NCBI GenBank assembly: GCA_910580155.1
Contig: CAJTWX010000066.1
Span: 1-8,204, forward strand
DNA length: 8,204 nucleotides
Direction: 5' to 3'
From: an uncultured Alphaproteobacteria bacterium
GTDB lineage: Bacteria; Pseudomonadota; Alphaproteobacteria; RF32; CAG-239
Shown here: positions 1 to 6,501 of the stretch, piece after piece
Layout of the letters: the number at the start of each line of letters is the position of its first letter
How positions within the stretch are numbered: the first letter of the stretch is position 1
Made by a program: the position numbers and the translations under genes
The notes under the pieces: model-generated
The model's database searches: none
The model's input: the letters and a program-made list of their open reading frames with translations, nothing else
What the model was told of the DNA's origin: nothing

Positions 1-58
1 GAGTAGAGCTTTATTTGTCAAAGGGGGCAGAGATAAAAAAAGAGGGGAAAGAGGGCAT

Positions 59-105
59 AAAAAAACCTTGAAATCCGGAGCGCTTTGAGGGCGGGGATTT
101 CAAGG
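59..105 (-). terminator. Intrinsic terminator of the small membrane protein gene
   Basis: Read on the minus strand, an 11-bp perfect stem (arms 66-76 and 95-105, CCTTGAAATCC/GGATTTCAAGG) is followed by seven T residues (plus-strand A run 59-65). It lies 14 bases past the stop of the minus-strand gene at 120-404, so it should end that transcript. The 18-base loop is longer than usual, but the stem and U tract are clear. Confidence 0.82.
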
Positions 106-119
106 ATAGGGACGAAGGG

Positions 120-404
120 TTAGTCCTCGTCTGTAAAAAGATCCTCTTCAGGCTCAGTAGTGAGCATTTGGAGGAATTTTTTTGTTTTTTTCGGGGCGAC
201 AGCGTCTGCTATCATATAACAGAAGGTGGCAAAAGCACCGGCTAGTGATCCGATGAAAATGCATTTGGCGATACCCAGAATGGTACCTCCAAAGCCACCA
301 TCTACTATGCCATCAATACCTCCGATAAAGATCATAGCAGCAACTAATCCCGAGATGGTAAAGAAACACTGTGCCTCTTTACTTAAATTTTTAAATTTTT
401 CCAT
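120..404 (-). CDS. Small two-helix membrane protein, unknown function
   Basis: I do not recognise this 94-residue protein. Two hydrophobic stretches, about residues 12-31 and 43-67, are separated by a Gly/Asp-rich turn (GGIDGIVDGGFGG), which fits a helical hairpin in the inner membrane. The N-terminus is short and lysine-containing. After the second helix comes a basic patch (PKKTKK, 71-76) and then an acidic tail (EPEEDLFTDED). The basic patch suggests, by the positive-inside rule, that both ends are cytoplasmic. No cleavable signal peptide is evident. The start is supported by a strong promoter about 110 bases upstream and a terminator just after the stop, but there is no Shine-Dalgarno sequence before the ATG, only an A/T run. 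It stands alone as a transcription unit. It is probably real; its function is open. Confidence 0.72.
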   Translation of the reverse strand: MEKFKNLSKEAQCFFTISGLVAAMIFIGGIDGIVDGGFGGTILGIAKCIFIGSLAGAFATFCYMIADAVAPKKTKKFLQMLTTEPEEDLFTDED

Positions 405-440
405 TTTTATATATATTTTTTTGTGAATATTCTAAGTTTA

Positions 441-486
441 AATTAGGTATACACAGTAAAAATACTATGAAAAAATGTACCTAATT
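441..486. repeat. 9-bp inverted repeat in the leader of the small membrane protein gene
   Basis: The arms AATTAGGTA (441-449) and TACCTAATT (478-486) are perfect reverse complements separated by 28 AT-rich bases. They lie between the minus-strand promoter at 515-543 and the ATG ending at 404, inside the roughly 100-base untranslated leader. The repeat could form an RNA hairpin or be a binding site for a dimeric regulator with two spaced half-sites. The surrounding sequence is very AT-rich, so chance is possible. Confidence 0.4.
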
Positions 487-514
487 ATAAAGAAATCTAT
501 ATTAAAACATATAA

Positions 515-543
515 ACTATAACATATTTTTTGTAATTCGTCAA
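515..543 (-). promoter_or_regulatory. Sigma70-type promoter for the small membrane protein gene
   Basis: On the minus strand, a -35 box TTGACG (538-543) is followed by a 17-base spacer and a -10 box TATAGT (515-520). Each box matches the housekeeping consensus at 5 of 6 positions with ideal spacing. Transcription would start near 508, leaving a leader of about 100 bases before the start codon at 404. The -35 box and its flanks (TTTGACGAAT) closely resemble those of the minus-strand promoter at 6359-6387. Confidence 0.72.
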
Positions 544-566
544 ACAAAATCGTATTGAGAATTAAA

Positions 567-586
567 TATACATACTTGTATGTATA
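567..586. promoter_or_regulatory. Near-perfect palindrome, possible operator and -10 region upstream of the ASCH gene
   Basis: TATACATAC (567-575) and GTATGTATA (578-586) are perfect 9-bp reverse-complementary arms around a central TT. The right arm runs into TATAAA (583-588), a good -10 hexamer for the plus-strand gene at 652, though no convincing -35 lies at the matching distance. The palindrome sits between the divergent transcription units at 404 and 652, where a dimeric repressor could control either. Operator function is inference; the symmetry is seen directly. Confidence 0.42.
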
Positions 587-651
587 AAATGCTTGCAATT
601 TGTTTTATTATGCGCTAAATAACAAGTGAAACCGATTGATGGAGGTGCGTT

Positions 652-1038
652 ATGGGAAATATCAAACAGATAATTGAGGTTTATCCGTTTTCGTATAATA
701 AAATTTTGGGCGGGCAGCGCAAAATTGATATTCGCCCGTATTCCGAACGCTTGCATCGTTTGCGAGTCGGCGATATTATCGAATATGTTAATGCGGAAAC
801 GCAAAGCCGTGTGGCGCGCGAAGTTAAAGGAATCGCCCTTTTTCATAATTTTGACACGTTAATTAACGTTTTGCCGCCAGAGCTTATCGGGTATCATTCG
901 CGTGAGGAAATCCGAATCCGTATTGAGCGGATGTATAGCAAAGAAGAACAGAGCCAATATGGTGTTTGCGCGTTGTTTATTGACGAGCCGAGCGTGCGGC
1001 GGATGATGAAAGTAAATAATTTGGAGCGGACGGCTTAA
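652..1038 (+). CDS. ASCH-domain (PUA-like) protein
   Basis: This 128-residue protein has the layout of a single ASCH domain, a PUA-like beta-barrel fold thought to bind RNA or nucleotides. The family signature is visible: I-x2-G-x-R-x-I-x-I-R (18-28), a VGD turn followed by a hydrophobic strand (VGDIIEY, 39-45), a phenylalanine-containing strand (ALFHNFDTL, 62-70), and the late GY...YSKEE...YGVCAL block (80-107) typical of small bacterial ASCH proteins. There is no signal peptide or membrane segment, so it should be cytosolic. A strong ribosome binding site GGAGGT (641-646) lies 5 bases before the ATG and fixes the start. It ends tail-to-tail with the convergent peptidase gene, sharing 4 bases. 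The fold call is fairly firm; the substrate is unknown. Confidence 0.82.
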   Translation: MGNIKQIIEVYPFSYNKILGGQRKIDIRPYSERLHRLRVGDIIEYVNAETQSRVAREVKGIALFHNFDTLINVLPPELIGYHSREEIRIRIERMYSKEEQSQYGVCALFIDEPSVRRMMKVNNLERTA

Positions 1039-1070
1039 AAGTGTTTGTGGGCAGCGGCTTTAAGCTTTTT
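1032..1070 (+). terminator. Possible intrinsic terminator of the ASCH gene, inside the convergent gene
   Basis: GCTTAAA (1033-1039) pairs with TTTAAGC (1059-1065), extended by a G-C pair (1041/1058) past a bulged A. TTTTT follows at 1066-1070. The left arm contains the ASCH stop codon, and the right arm and T run lie in the last codons of the minus-strand peptidase. The stem is AT-rich and the loop is about 16 bases, so it would be weak. Confidence 0.38.
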
Positions 1071-1934
1071 ACCGCCGTGGCCGATATCTGAGATAATCTC
1101 AATTTGGGCGTTATTAAGCGAGCGGTACAGTTCCCACGCGCCTTGCAGCGGGCAGCACATATCCAAACGGTTGTGGACTATCAGGGTCGGGATGTCTTTT
1201 ATTTTACTGATGTTTTTCAAAATCTCGTTTTCTTCCAGAAAATAACGGTTGGCGGCATAGTACAGGCTGATACGGGCGGAATTGATGGCAGCGTTGTCGA
1301 TGCGCACGTCATTAAATGCGGCGTTTGTGTTGCCAAGCAGGTATTCGTATTGCACCATATATTTTAACGCGGTCTGGATGGCGCCCAAGTCTTCGGAAAA
1401 AATCTTTTTGGCATAGTGCGTATACGGGTTTTCGCCCTCACTCTGGCGGTAGATTTCTTCTAACAAATCAGGGTAAAATAGCCCGCTTTGTTTTAGCATC
1501 CAATCCCTGTCTTCTTTGCGGGCAAGGAAGACGGAAAAAACGCATATTTGCTTGGTCAGTTCGGGATATTTTTCAGCAAAAAGCAGGGCAAGCGTGGCCC
1601 CCCACGAAGCGCCGGACACAATGACCGGTTCGTTGATATTTAAGTATTCGAGCAGGCGTTTGGCGTCTTTTATTAAGCGTTTGGTATCGTTTAACGCCGT
1701 GATATCTTCCGATTCCGAACGGTTGCACCCGCGTTGGTCAAACATAATTATACGCTGTTTTTTGAGGTTGAAATATTCGGCGTGGCTTTTTTTGCAGCAG
1801 CCTCCGGGGCCACCGTGAAAGTTCAGTACGACCTCACCTTTGGGGTTGCCAACTTGTTGGTAATAGATTTTGTGTCCCTCAAACGCGGGGAGCCAGCCTT
1901 TATCAAAAATTTTGTTGTTGAAAAATCCGAACAT
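1035..1934 (-). CDS. pip: Proline iminopeptidase-type alpha/beta hydrolase (peptidase family S33)
   Basis: Proline iminopeptidase removes N-terminal proline from peptides in the cytosol. At 299 residues this protein is slightly short of the family's usual 310-320 but looks complete. In order: the oxyanion-side motif HGGPGG (40-45), the family block FDQRGCNRS (65-73), the nucleophile elbow GASWG (108-112) with Ser110, the cap-region signature F-S-V-F-L-A-R-K (133-140), the acid motif NRLDMCCP (255-262) with Asp258, and the terminal GHGG with His286. The triad is thus intact. Family members usually have GGSWG and a GHS ending, so Ala109 and Gly287 are mild departures. There is no signal peptide. 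AAGGA lies about 5 bases before the ATG. The gene runs divergently from the Nudix gene across 77 bases and converges on the ASCH gene. Another S33 aminopeptidase specificity is possible. Confidence 0.88.
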   Translation of the reverse strand: MFGFFNNKIFDKGWLPAFEGHKIYYQQVGNPKGEVVLNFHGGPGGCCKKSHAEYFNLKKQRIIMFDQRGCNRSESEDITALNDTKRLIKDAKRLLEYLNINEPVIVSGASWGATLALLFAEKYPELTKQICVFSVFLARKEDRDWMLKQSGLFYPDLLEEIYRQSEGENPYTHYAKKIFSEDLGAIQTALKYMVQYEYLLGNTNAAFNDVRIDNAAINSARISLYYAANRYFLEENEILKNISKIKDIPTLIVHNRLDMCCPLQGAWELYRSLNNAQIEIISDIGHGGKKLKAAAHKHF

Positions 1935-2011
1935 TTTTTTCCTTTTTTCAATAATTTTCTTTAGTGTCGTGTTTAAATGCTTAATATTTAATTAAATTTG
2001 GGGATAAAAAT

Positions 2012-2401
2012 ATGAAAATCGTCGGAACGGCTATTATTACAGATGACAAGGGCAGGATTCTAATCGGGCAGCGTCCGGAGGGGAAGGCTCTTGCCGGATT
2101 GTGGGAATTTCCGGGGGGCAAACAGGAAGAGGGCGAAACAGTGGAGCAATGTATTATCCGCGAAATCAGGGAGGAGCTGGATGTGCGTTGTGTTGTCGGT
2201 GATTATATTATGAGCGTGTCAAAGGCCTATCCGCACGGGGAATTTAAGCTGATGGTGTATCTTGCCAGAATTCAGGATGTTGAAAACTTAAAAGCTCTGG
2301 TGCACCAAGATTTGCGCTGGGTAAGCGCGGCAGAACTTAAAGACTATGAATTTCCGCCGGCAGACGTTGATATTATCGCTTATTTACAAGAAAATTTTTA
2401 A
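2012..2401 (+). CDS. mutT: MutT-like Nudix hydrolase (8-oxo-dGTP diphosphatase family)
   Basis: MutT-type enzymes hydrolyse oxidised dGTP to the monophosphate in the cytosol and so prevent A:T to C:G mutations. The 129-residue length is exactly that of a minimal MutT. The Nudix box runs from Gly36 to Val58: G-x5-E42-x7-R50-E51-I52-x-E54-E55-L56, with the metal-binding glutamates all present. The usual glycine after the box leucine is Asp57. It is preceded by LAGLWEFPGGK (28-37), characteristic of MutT, and followed by the LRWVSAAEL...PPADVDII block (101-122) that the family uses near the C-terminus. GGGGA (2000-2004) lies 7 bases before the ATG. No clear terminator separates it from the protease gene 78 bases downstream, so some read-through is possible. 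Activity on another (deoxy)nucleoside triphosphate cannot be excluded. Confidence 0.87.
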   Translation: MKIVGTAIITDDKGRILIGQRPEGKALAGLWEFPGGKQEEGETVEQCIIREIREELDVRCVVGDYIMSVSKAYPHGEFKLMVYLARIQDVENLKALVHQDLRWVSAAELKDYEFPPADVDIIAYLQENF

Positions 2402-2434
2402 GACGGGCAATATTTAAATCTTTTTTAGGAAATG

Positions 2435-2443
2435 TGGTATATT
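2435..2443 (+). promoter_or_regulatory. Extended -10 promoter element before the autotransporter gene
   Basis: TGG-TATATT gives an extended -10 (TGn at 2435-2437, hexamer 2438-2443). The -35 region at 17-18 bases upstream is poor (TTAAAT, 2414-2419), as extended -10 promoters allow. Transcription would begin near 2450, about 30 bases before the ATG at 2480. Confidence 0.42.
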
Positions 2444-2479
2444 CTGTGGTAAATAAAAGTTTATGTGCCGGAGAATATT

Positions 2480-5400
2480 ATGAAGATTGTGCAAAAAATT
2501 GTGGCTGTAGGAACTGTGTGCAGTGTGTGCTGGGGTTCTGTTCCGTTAGCATATGCGTCTTCGGTGACGGCGGTGATGACTTACCAACAGGCACGAAACG
2601 GCAACACAGAATATTTCCGCCTTATTTCACGCTATAATGGCGCGATAGATTTGAAAGACGGTGAGGGAAATACGGCATATTGTCTGGCGTTGAAAAATAA
2701 AGACCAAAAGGCACTTGAACTGTTAGCAAATAATGGAGCAAATACGGCACATAACTGCGTTAAAAATATCCAAAAGGCAGAAAAGGAACAGCAGCAAGTA
2801 AGGCAGAGGAGAAAATTTCGCGATGAAAAAGTTTTTGCTGATGACAGCGATGTTTATCTTTGGACGGGTGCCGGTCTTTTGGCAGCCGGCGGTGTTGCAG
2901 CTATAGCAGCTAGCGGTGGTGGTGGCGGCGGTCACGGTCACAGTGGCAGTAATAATGGCGGCGGTAATGACGATATAATTGATGTTCCGGTTGTTGATGA
3001 TAAACCTGAAAAGCCTTCAGAGCCGGTGGGAGATTTGACAAATCCGGCTGCTGAGGTTTTTAAAACACAAGAATATAAAAATGGTAATTTTTTGGAAGGG
3101 ATTAAAGCTGCAGAAGCTTACAGCCATATTTACAAGATTGATGAGGATGGCTACGTTTGGGGGCATCAAGCGGGCTCTGATGAAGAATTGGCGAAAATTA
3201 AGGTTGGCGTGTTAGACAGCGGCGTTTATTCTAACAGCGATTTAAAAGGGTCAATTGCGCAAAAATATGATATTAACAAATTCAGCAAAGACGGAAACGT
3301 GTGGGGGCTGGTTTCTTCAAAAGTGAAAGATGAGAATGGCAATCCTTATGGCGTGGAAGCATATATTGTTAAAAAAGACGGTGCGTATTATCTGTTTCAT
3401 ATTCATCAAGACTGGGACAGCACGCGCGGCGAATTAGTACAAAGTTTTGAACCGGTCAAGAAAAGGTTGCCGGATGGGTCGGAAAGTATGGCTATTACCC
3501 AAGATGAACTGGATGCAGCTTTGAAAAATATGTGGGGTAAAACATTTGACCAATTTACACTCATCAATGCCGGTGCGGGTAATCCGGGTGAGAATTTGGC
3601 CGGTTTGATTACGGGCGGAAAAGATGAAGACGTGGCCAATAGTTTTATGAATGCAATGGCAGGGCTTAACCACGGAACACACGTTGCGGGGATTATTGCA
3701 GCGAATAAAAATGATTCGGGTATGCACGGGGTGGCGTTTGACAATGCGGAAATTATCGGTACAAGCTGGGATATGCAGCAAAATATTTCCGGCGCAGTTA
3801 AAAAAATGGTTGATGACGGAGCACGGGTGCTTAGCAACAGCTGGGGCATCGATGGTGTATATTTGGGTGATGGTAAAATTCCTGTTACCAAAGAGGGGTA
3901 TAAGGCAGCTTTCGGAGATATTTGGGATTCGTATGTCTATGCGGTAAAAGATAAAGCCGTTTGGGTGCAGGCGACCGGCAACAATGGTAAACCCCAACCC
4001 GGGGCAGATGCCGGATTGGGCTTGTTTGATTTGAGCGAAGAGGGATATCATAAATCGCCGACGGAAGTTCCGTATTTGGCGGTGACCGCTCTTGATTATG
4101 ATACAAGAGGAAAGAACGCTACATCGGGATATATTGCCGGCTATGCCAATGCTTGCGGTGATGCGGCAGGGTATTGTCTGGCTGCTCCGGGGACGGAAGT
4201 GCTGTCGACTTCGGCAACACAAAACGGGCATATTTATCTTTCGGGTACGTCTATGGCCACGCCGGTTGTTTCGGGGAGTATTGCTCTTCTTAACGGTTAT
4301 TATCCGTGGCTTAATGCACAGAATATTGCGTATTTGTTGCTTGAAACGGCTGATAAGAGCGGAGTGTATGCAAATAGCGCGATTTACGGTCAGGGGGCGC
4401 TTGATTTGGAGGCTGCCGTGACCAAGCCGGTCGGCGATTTGAAACTGCCGGAAAATGGTACGTTTGATTCTTTGAAATCCGCTCGCGCAAGCAGACTGGC
4501 GCTTTCAACGCCGCTGCAGCAAAAAATGCTGAATGCGATGCCGAAAACAGTGACGGCGTTTGATGTGTTGAACAGGCCGTTCCAGTATGAAACAGAAAAA
4601 CTTGTGAACACGACGCACGCTTCTAATGCGAATTTGCGTAATGCCGTTTCGAGGATGGCGATGGGCGGTGCTAAAAAGGTGATTAAAGATGAAAGTACCG
4701 GTTTTCAATTTGCCACTTCTGAGAGTTTGAATAACGGCGGAGAGGCTAACCTTGCCGTGGCAGAAGTTATCAGCGAAACAGACAGCGGGGCAACGCGGTT
4801 CTATTATGCGGCAAACAGCAAATATGCTGCGCCGGAGAATGTTTTGACAGCCGGCTCTAACCCTTATTTGGCGATGAACGAGGCATATGGTGCGGAAAAT
4901 ATGCTGAAGTTAAGCGATACATCAAAATTGAAATTTTCTATTCAGACCGGTGAAAACGGGTTATATGAACGCGATTATGAACAGGATAAGCATTCGTTTA
5001 ACGAGCGGTCGTATGCGCTTTCGGGTGAGTACAGTTTTAATATGACCGATTATCTGGAAGTGGCAGCTTTGGGTGGTATGCTGTTTGAAGATGACGCTAT
5101 GCTCGGGATGAATGGAACCGGTGCATTTGGTATTGGCAACAGCGCAACGTATTATATGGGCATTCGCGCTGCGTTGAATCTGACACCGGATTTCTCGTTG
5201 ATTGCGGCGTATTACCGCGGTTATACAGAGGGGAGCGATTCGGCAATGCTGGCAGTTTCTGACCTTGAAACCGAGAGCTTTATGCTGGCCGGAGAATATA
5301 AGCTTAACAAAACCGATAAGGTCGGGTTAAGTTTGTCGTCACCGCTTTCTGTGGTTAAGGGGAGAGCATCGCTGATGTATGCCGGTGGACGCGATAATCA

Positions 5401-5599
5401 TTCGGATACGATTTATATGCAGAAACTGACGACCACTTTGAAACCGCAAGCCAAAGAATATGACCTTGGTTTTTATTATCAGGGGCAGCCGAAAGAAGAT
5501 GTGAGCCTGATGGGAAAGGTTGAGGCGCGATTTAATGCTGACGGCGAGAAAGGGGTAACCGACTATATCGGAATTGTCGGAGCGGGCGTTCAGTTTTAA
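2480..5599 (+). CDS. Subtilisin-like serine protease autotransporter with ankyrin-like N-terminus
   Basis: This 1039-residue protein is a surface or secreted S8 protease carried by its own outer-membrane barrel. The ATG at 2480 is chosen over an in-frame GTG at 2465 because GGAG (2470-2473) sits 6 bases before it and it opens a clean signal peptide (1-26, ending AYA|SS). Next come one ankyrin-like repeat (about 55-88), a Lys/Gln/Glu-rich stretch (95-118), a hydrophobic segment (125-144) and a Gly-rich linker (146-163). The S8 domain spans about 205-650: Asp246 (VLDSG), His398 (NHGTHVAG), oxyanion Asn501 (ATGNN) and Ser591 (SGTSMATP). Cys559 and Cys567 match the paired cysteines of autotransporter subtilases. 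Residues 735-1039 are the likely beta-barrel, ending in Phe (GAGVQF). The Asp-His distance of 152 residues is far above the roughly 30 of subtilisin, so there is a large insert. A terminator follows. Confidence 0.9.
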   Translation: MKIVQKIVAVGTVCSVCWGSVPLAYASSVTAVMTYQQARNGNTEYFRLISRYNGAIDLKDGEGNTAYCLALKNKDQKALELLANNGANTAHNCVKNIQKAEKEQQQVRQRRKFRDEKVFADDSDVYLWTGAGLLAAGGVAAIAASGGGGGGHGHSGSNNGGGNDDIIDVPVVDDKPEKPSEPVGDLTNPAAEVFKTQEYKNGNFLEGIKAAEAYSHIYKIDEDGYVWGHQAGSDEELAKIKVGVLDSGVYSNSDLKGSIAQKYDINKFSKDGNVWGLVSSKVKDENGNPYGVEAYIVKKDGAYYLFHIHQDWDSTRGELVQSFEPVKKRLPDGSESMAITQDELDAALKNMWGKTFDQFTLINAGAGNPGENLAGLITGGKDEDVANSFMNAMAGLNHGTHVAGIIAANKNDSGMHGVAFDNAEIIGTSWDMQQNISGAVKKMVDDGARVLSNSWGIDGVYLGDGKIPVTKEGYKAAFGDIWDSYVYAVKDKAVWVQATGNNGKPQPGADAGLGLFDLSEEGYHKSPTEVPYLAVTALDYDTRGKNATSGYIAGYANACGDAAGYCLAAPGTEVLSTSATQNGHIYLSGTSMATPVVSGSIALLNGYYPWLNAQNIAYLLLETADKSGVYANSAIYGQGALDLEAAVTKPVGDLKLPENGTFDSLKSARASRLALSTPLQQKMLNAMPKTVTAFDVLNRPFQYETEKLVNTTHASNANLRNAVSRMAMGGAKKVIKDESTGFQFATSESLNNGGEANLAVAEVISETDSGATRFYYAANSKYAAPENVLTAGSNPYLAMNEAYGAENMLKLSDTSKLKFSIQTGENGLYERDYEQDKHSFNERSYALSGEYSFNMTDYLEVAALGGMLFEDDAMLGMNGTGAFGIGNSATYYMGIRAALNLTPDFSLIAAYYRGYTEGSDSAMLAVSDLETESFMLAGEYKLNKTDKVGLSLSSPLSVVKGRASLMYAGGRDNHSDTIYMQKLTTTLKPQAKEYDLGFYYQGQPKEDVSLMGKVEARFNADGEKGVTDYIGIVGAGVQF

Positions 5600-5603
5600 A
5601 CCG

Positions 5604-5637
5604 AAAAACACCAGACTTGATAGTCCGGTGTTTTTTT
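5604..5637. terminator. Bidirectional intrinsic terminator between convergent genes
   Basis: AACACC-A-GACT (5607-5617) pairs with AGTC-C-GGTGTT (5622-5632) around a TGAT loop, with one A/C mismatch. Seven T residues follow on plus (5631-5637), and five A residues precede (5604-5608), giving a U tract on minus as well. It starts 5 bases after the autotransporter stop and lies 17 bases past the stop of the minus-strand gene at 5654, so it can serve both. Confidence 0.87.
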
Positions 5638-5653
5638 AGGATGCTGTTGGTTT

Positions 5654-6310
5654 TTAGCAGCAGAGAACCGTGTAAAGGTCTGAGACGGACGACTGCGAGC
5701 GTGTAAAACGCAGCAGAGCGTAGGTGCTCTTGAGTTCTTCAAACTTTTTCTCTTCAAAGAGAAGGTAGTCTTGTGACGGAATGATACAGCCGTTGTGCCA
5801 GAGGATATAAAAGCTACCCTTTTCGGTTTGGGCTTTCCACGCAATGCCGGTGAAGTTTCCGGTATGAAGCTGTCCTAAGGTGAGCTTCACGATGTCAAAG
5901 ACTTCCTGAAGTTTATGAGTTAGAGCCTTCTTGTCTAAAAAGAGATAGTACTTTTTAGTCTGCAGGTGGTGGAGCTCATAAAGCGGGACGAAATTGCCGT
6001 TTTTTTGGTAAAATACCATCAGGGCACTACTCTGTATCAGCCGCTTTTGCGGGCGCGAGCAGACATATGACTGACCGACCAGCGAGAGACGGGTGATGTT
6101 ATCCGGTGCTGTAGTGCGCCACGTTGTGCAAGATTCGGAGTAGACGGTCATAAACAGATGCTGTTTATCGTCATCCGTACTTTCGCCGGCTTCTTCCATT
6201 GCTTTCTCGGTAAAGCTTAAAGGGCGTTCACCATAAACCCTAACTGCACCGCGTTCTGCTTCCATATCAAGAACGCGCATTGTTTGACCGCCATAGTTAA
6301 ATGTAATCAT
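5654..6310 (-). CDS. Hypothetical protein, 218 residues, no recognised family
   Basis: I do not recognise this protein. It has no signal peptide or membrane helix and should be cytosolic. Residues 1-30 look like short beta strands (ITFNYGG, MRVLDM, AVRVYGE). A polar acidic segment follows (34-50, ending DDDK). Residues 95-126 and 153-186 alternate aromatic and hydrophobic residues in strand-like runs (ALMVFYQKNG, YYLFLDKK, GSFYILWHNG). The protein ends in two cysteines. The start at 6310 has AAGG only 2 bases upstream, which is close; an ATG at codon 11 (MRVLDM) is an alternative. A near-consensus promoter at 6359-6387 and the shared terminator at 5604-5637 bracket it as a one-gene unit, which supports it being expressed. 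Its function cannot be told from sequence alone. Confidence 0.7.
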   Translation of the reverse strand: MITFNYGGQTMRVLDMEAERGAVRVYGERPLSFTEKAMEEAGESTDDDKQHLFMTVYSESCTTWRTTAPDNITRLSLVGQSYVCSRPQKRLIQSSALMVFYQKNGNFVPLYELHHLQTKKYYLFLDKKALTHKLQEVFDIVKLTLGQLHTGNFTGIAWKAQTEKGSFYILWHNGCIIPSQDYLLFEEKKFEELKSTYALLRFTRSQSSVSDLYTVLCC

Positions 6311-6358
6311 AACCTTGTGTATTTAATAATTAAACATAGTCTTATTTGAATTGGGGTA

Positions 6359-6387
6359 TTTATATCATTGTTTTGTCTATTCGTCAA
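6359..6387 (-). promoter_or_regulatory. Sigma70-type promoter for the 218-residue hypothetical gene
   Basis: On the minus strand, TTGACG (6382-6387), a 17-base spacer and TATAAA (6359-6364) make a near-consensus promoter. Transcription would start near 6352, about 42 bases before the ATG at 6310. The -35 region (CTTGACGAAT) is nearly the same as that of the promoter at 515-543. Confidence 0.74.
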
Positions 6388-6424
6388 GCAAAAAAGGCTA
6401 AAAATTAAAATTTTATATTTTTTC

Positions 6425-6464
6425 TTGCATTTTTAATGGAATCTTATAAATTGCGCGGTATACT
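6425..6464 (+). promoter_or_regulatory. Putative promoter region of the hydrogenase gene
   Basis: TATACT (6459-6464) in the setting GCGCGGTATACTG is a good -10 hexamer, placed 38 bases before the ATG at 6502. The best-spaced -35 (TGGAAT, 6437-6442, 16-base spacer) is weak. An alternative pair, TTGCAT (6425-6430) and TATAAA (6445-6450), has only a 14-base spacer. No FNR-like TTGAT-N4-ATCAA site was found, so no oxygen control can be read from the sequence. Confidence 0.35.
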
Positions 6465-6501
6465 GAATTTAATGTAACTCAATCTTTTAAAGGGGACTAT
6501 T

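Noticed and set aside
593..620. TTGCAA (593-598) with CTAAAT (615-620) as the ASCH promoter
   Set aside because: The spacer is 16 bases, but the -10 matches only half the consensus, and other hexamers in this AT-rich spacer fit as well.
2402..2434. Terminator after the Nudix gene
   Set aside because: There is a run of T at 2421-2426, but no GC-containing stem precedes it.
2465..2479. Upstream in-frame GTG start for the autotransporter
   Set aside because: It would add five residues before the signal peptide and has no ribosome binding site; the ATG at 2480 has GGAG at proper spacing.
2915..2970. Gly-codon-rich stretch as a nucleotide repeat or mobile element scar
   Set aside because: It is an in-frame glycine linker of the autotransporter, with no direct repeat or inverted ends around it.
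3434..4231. 265-codon open frame on the minus strand inside the protease gene
   Set aside because: It lies wholly within the well-supported S8 coding region, and its translation has a low-complexity Cys/Arg/Ile/His-rich composition with no recognisable domain.
6437..6456. TGGAAT...TTGCGC resembling a sigma54 -24/-12 promoter before the hydrogenase
   Set aside because: The GG and GC dinucleotides are 13 bases apart rather than the required 10, and no enhancer-like sites are evident.
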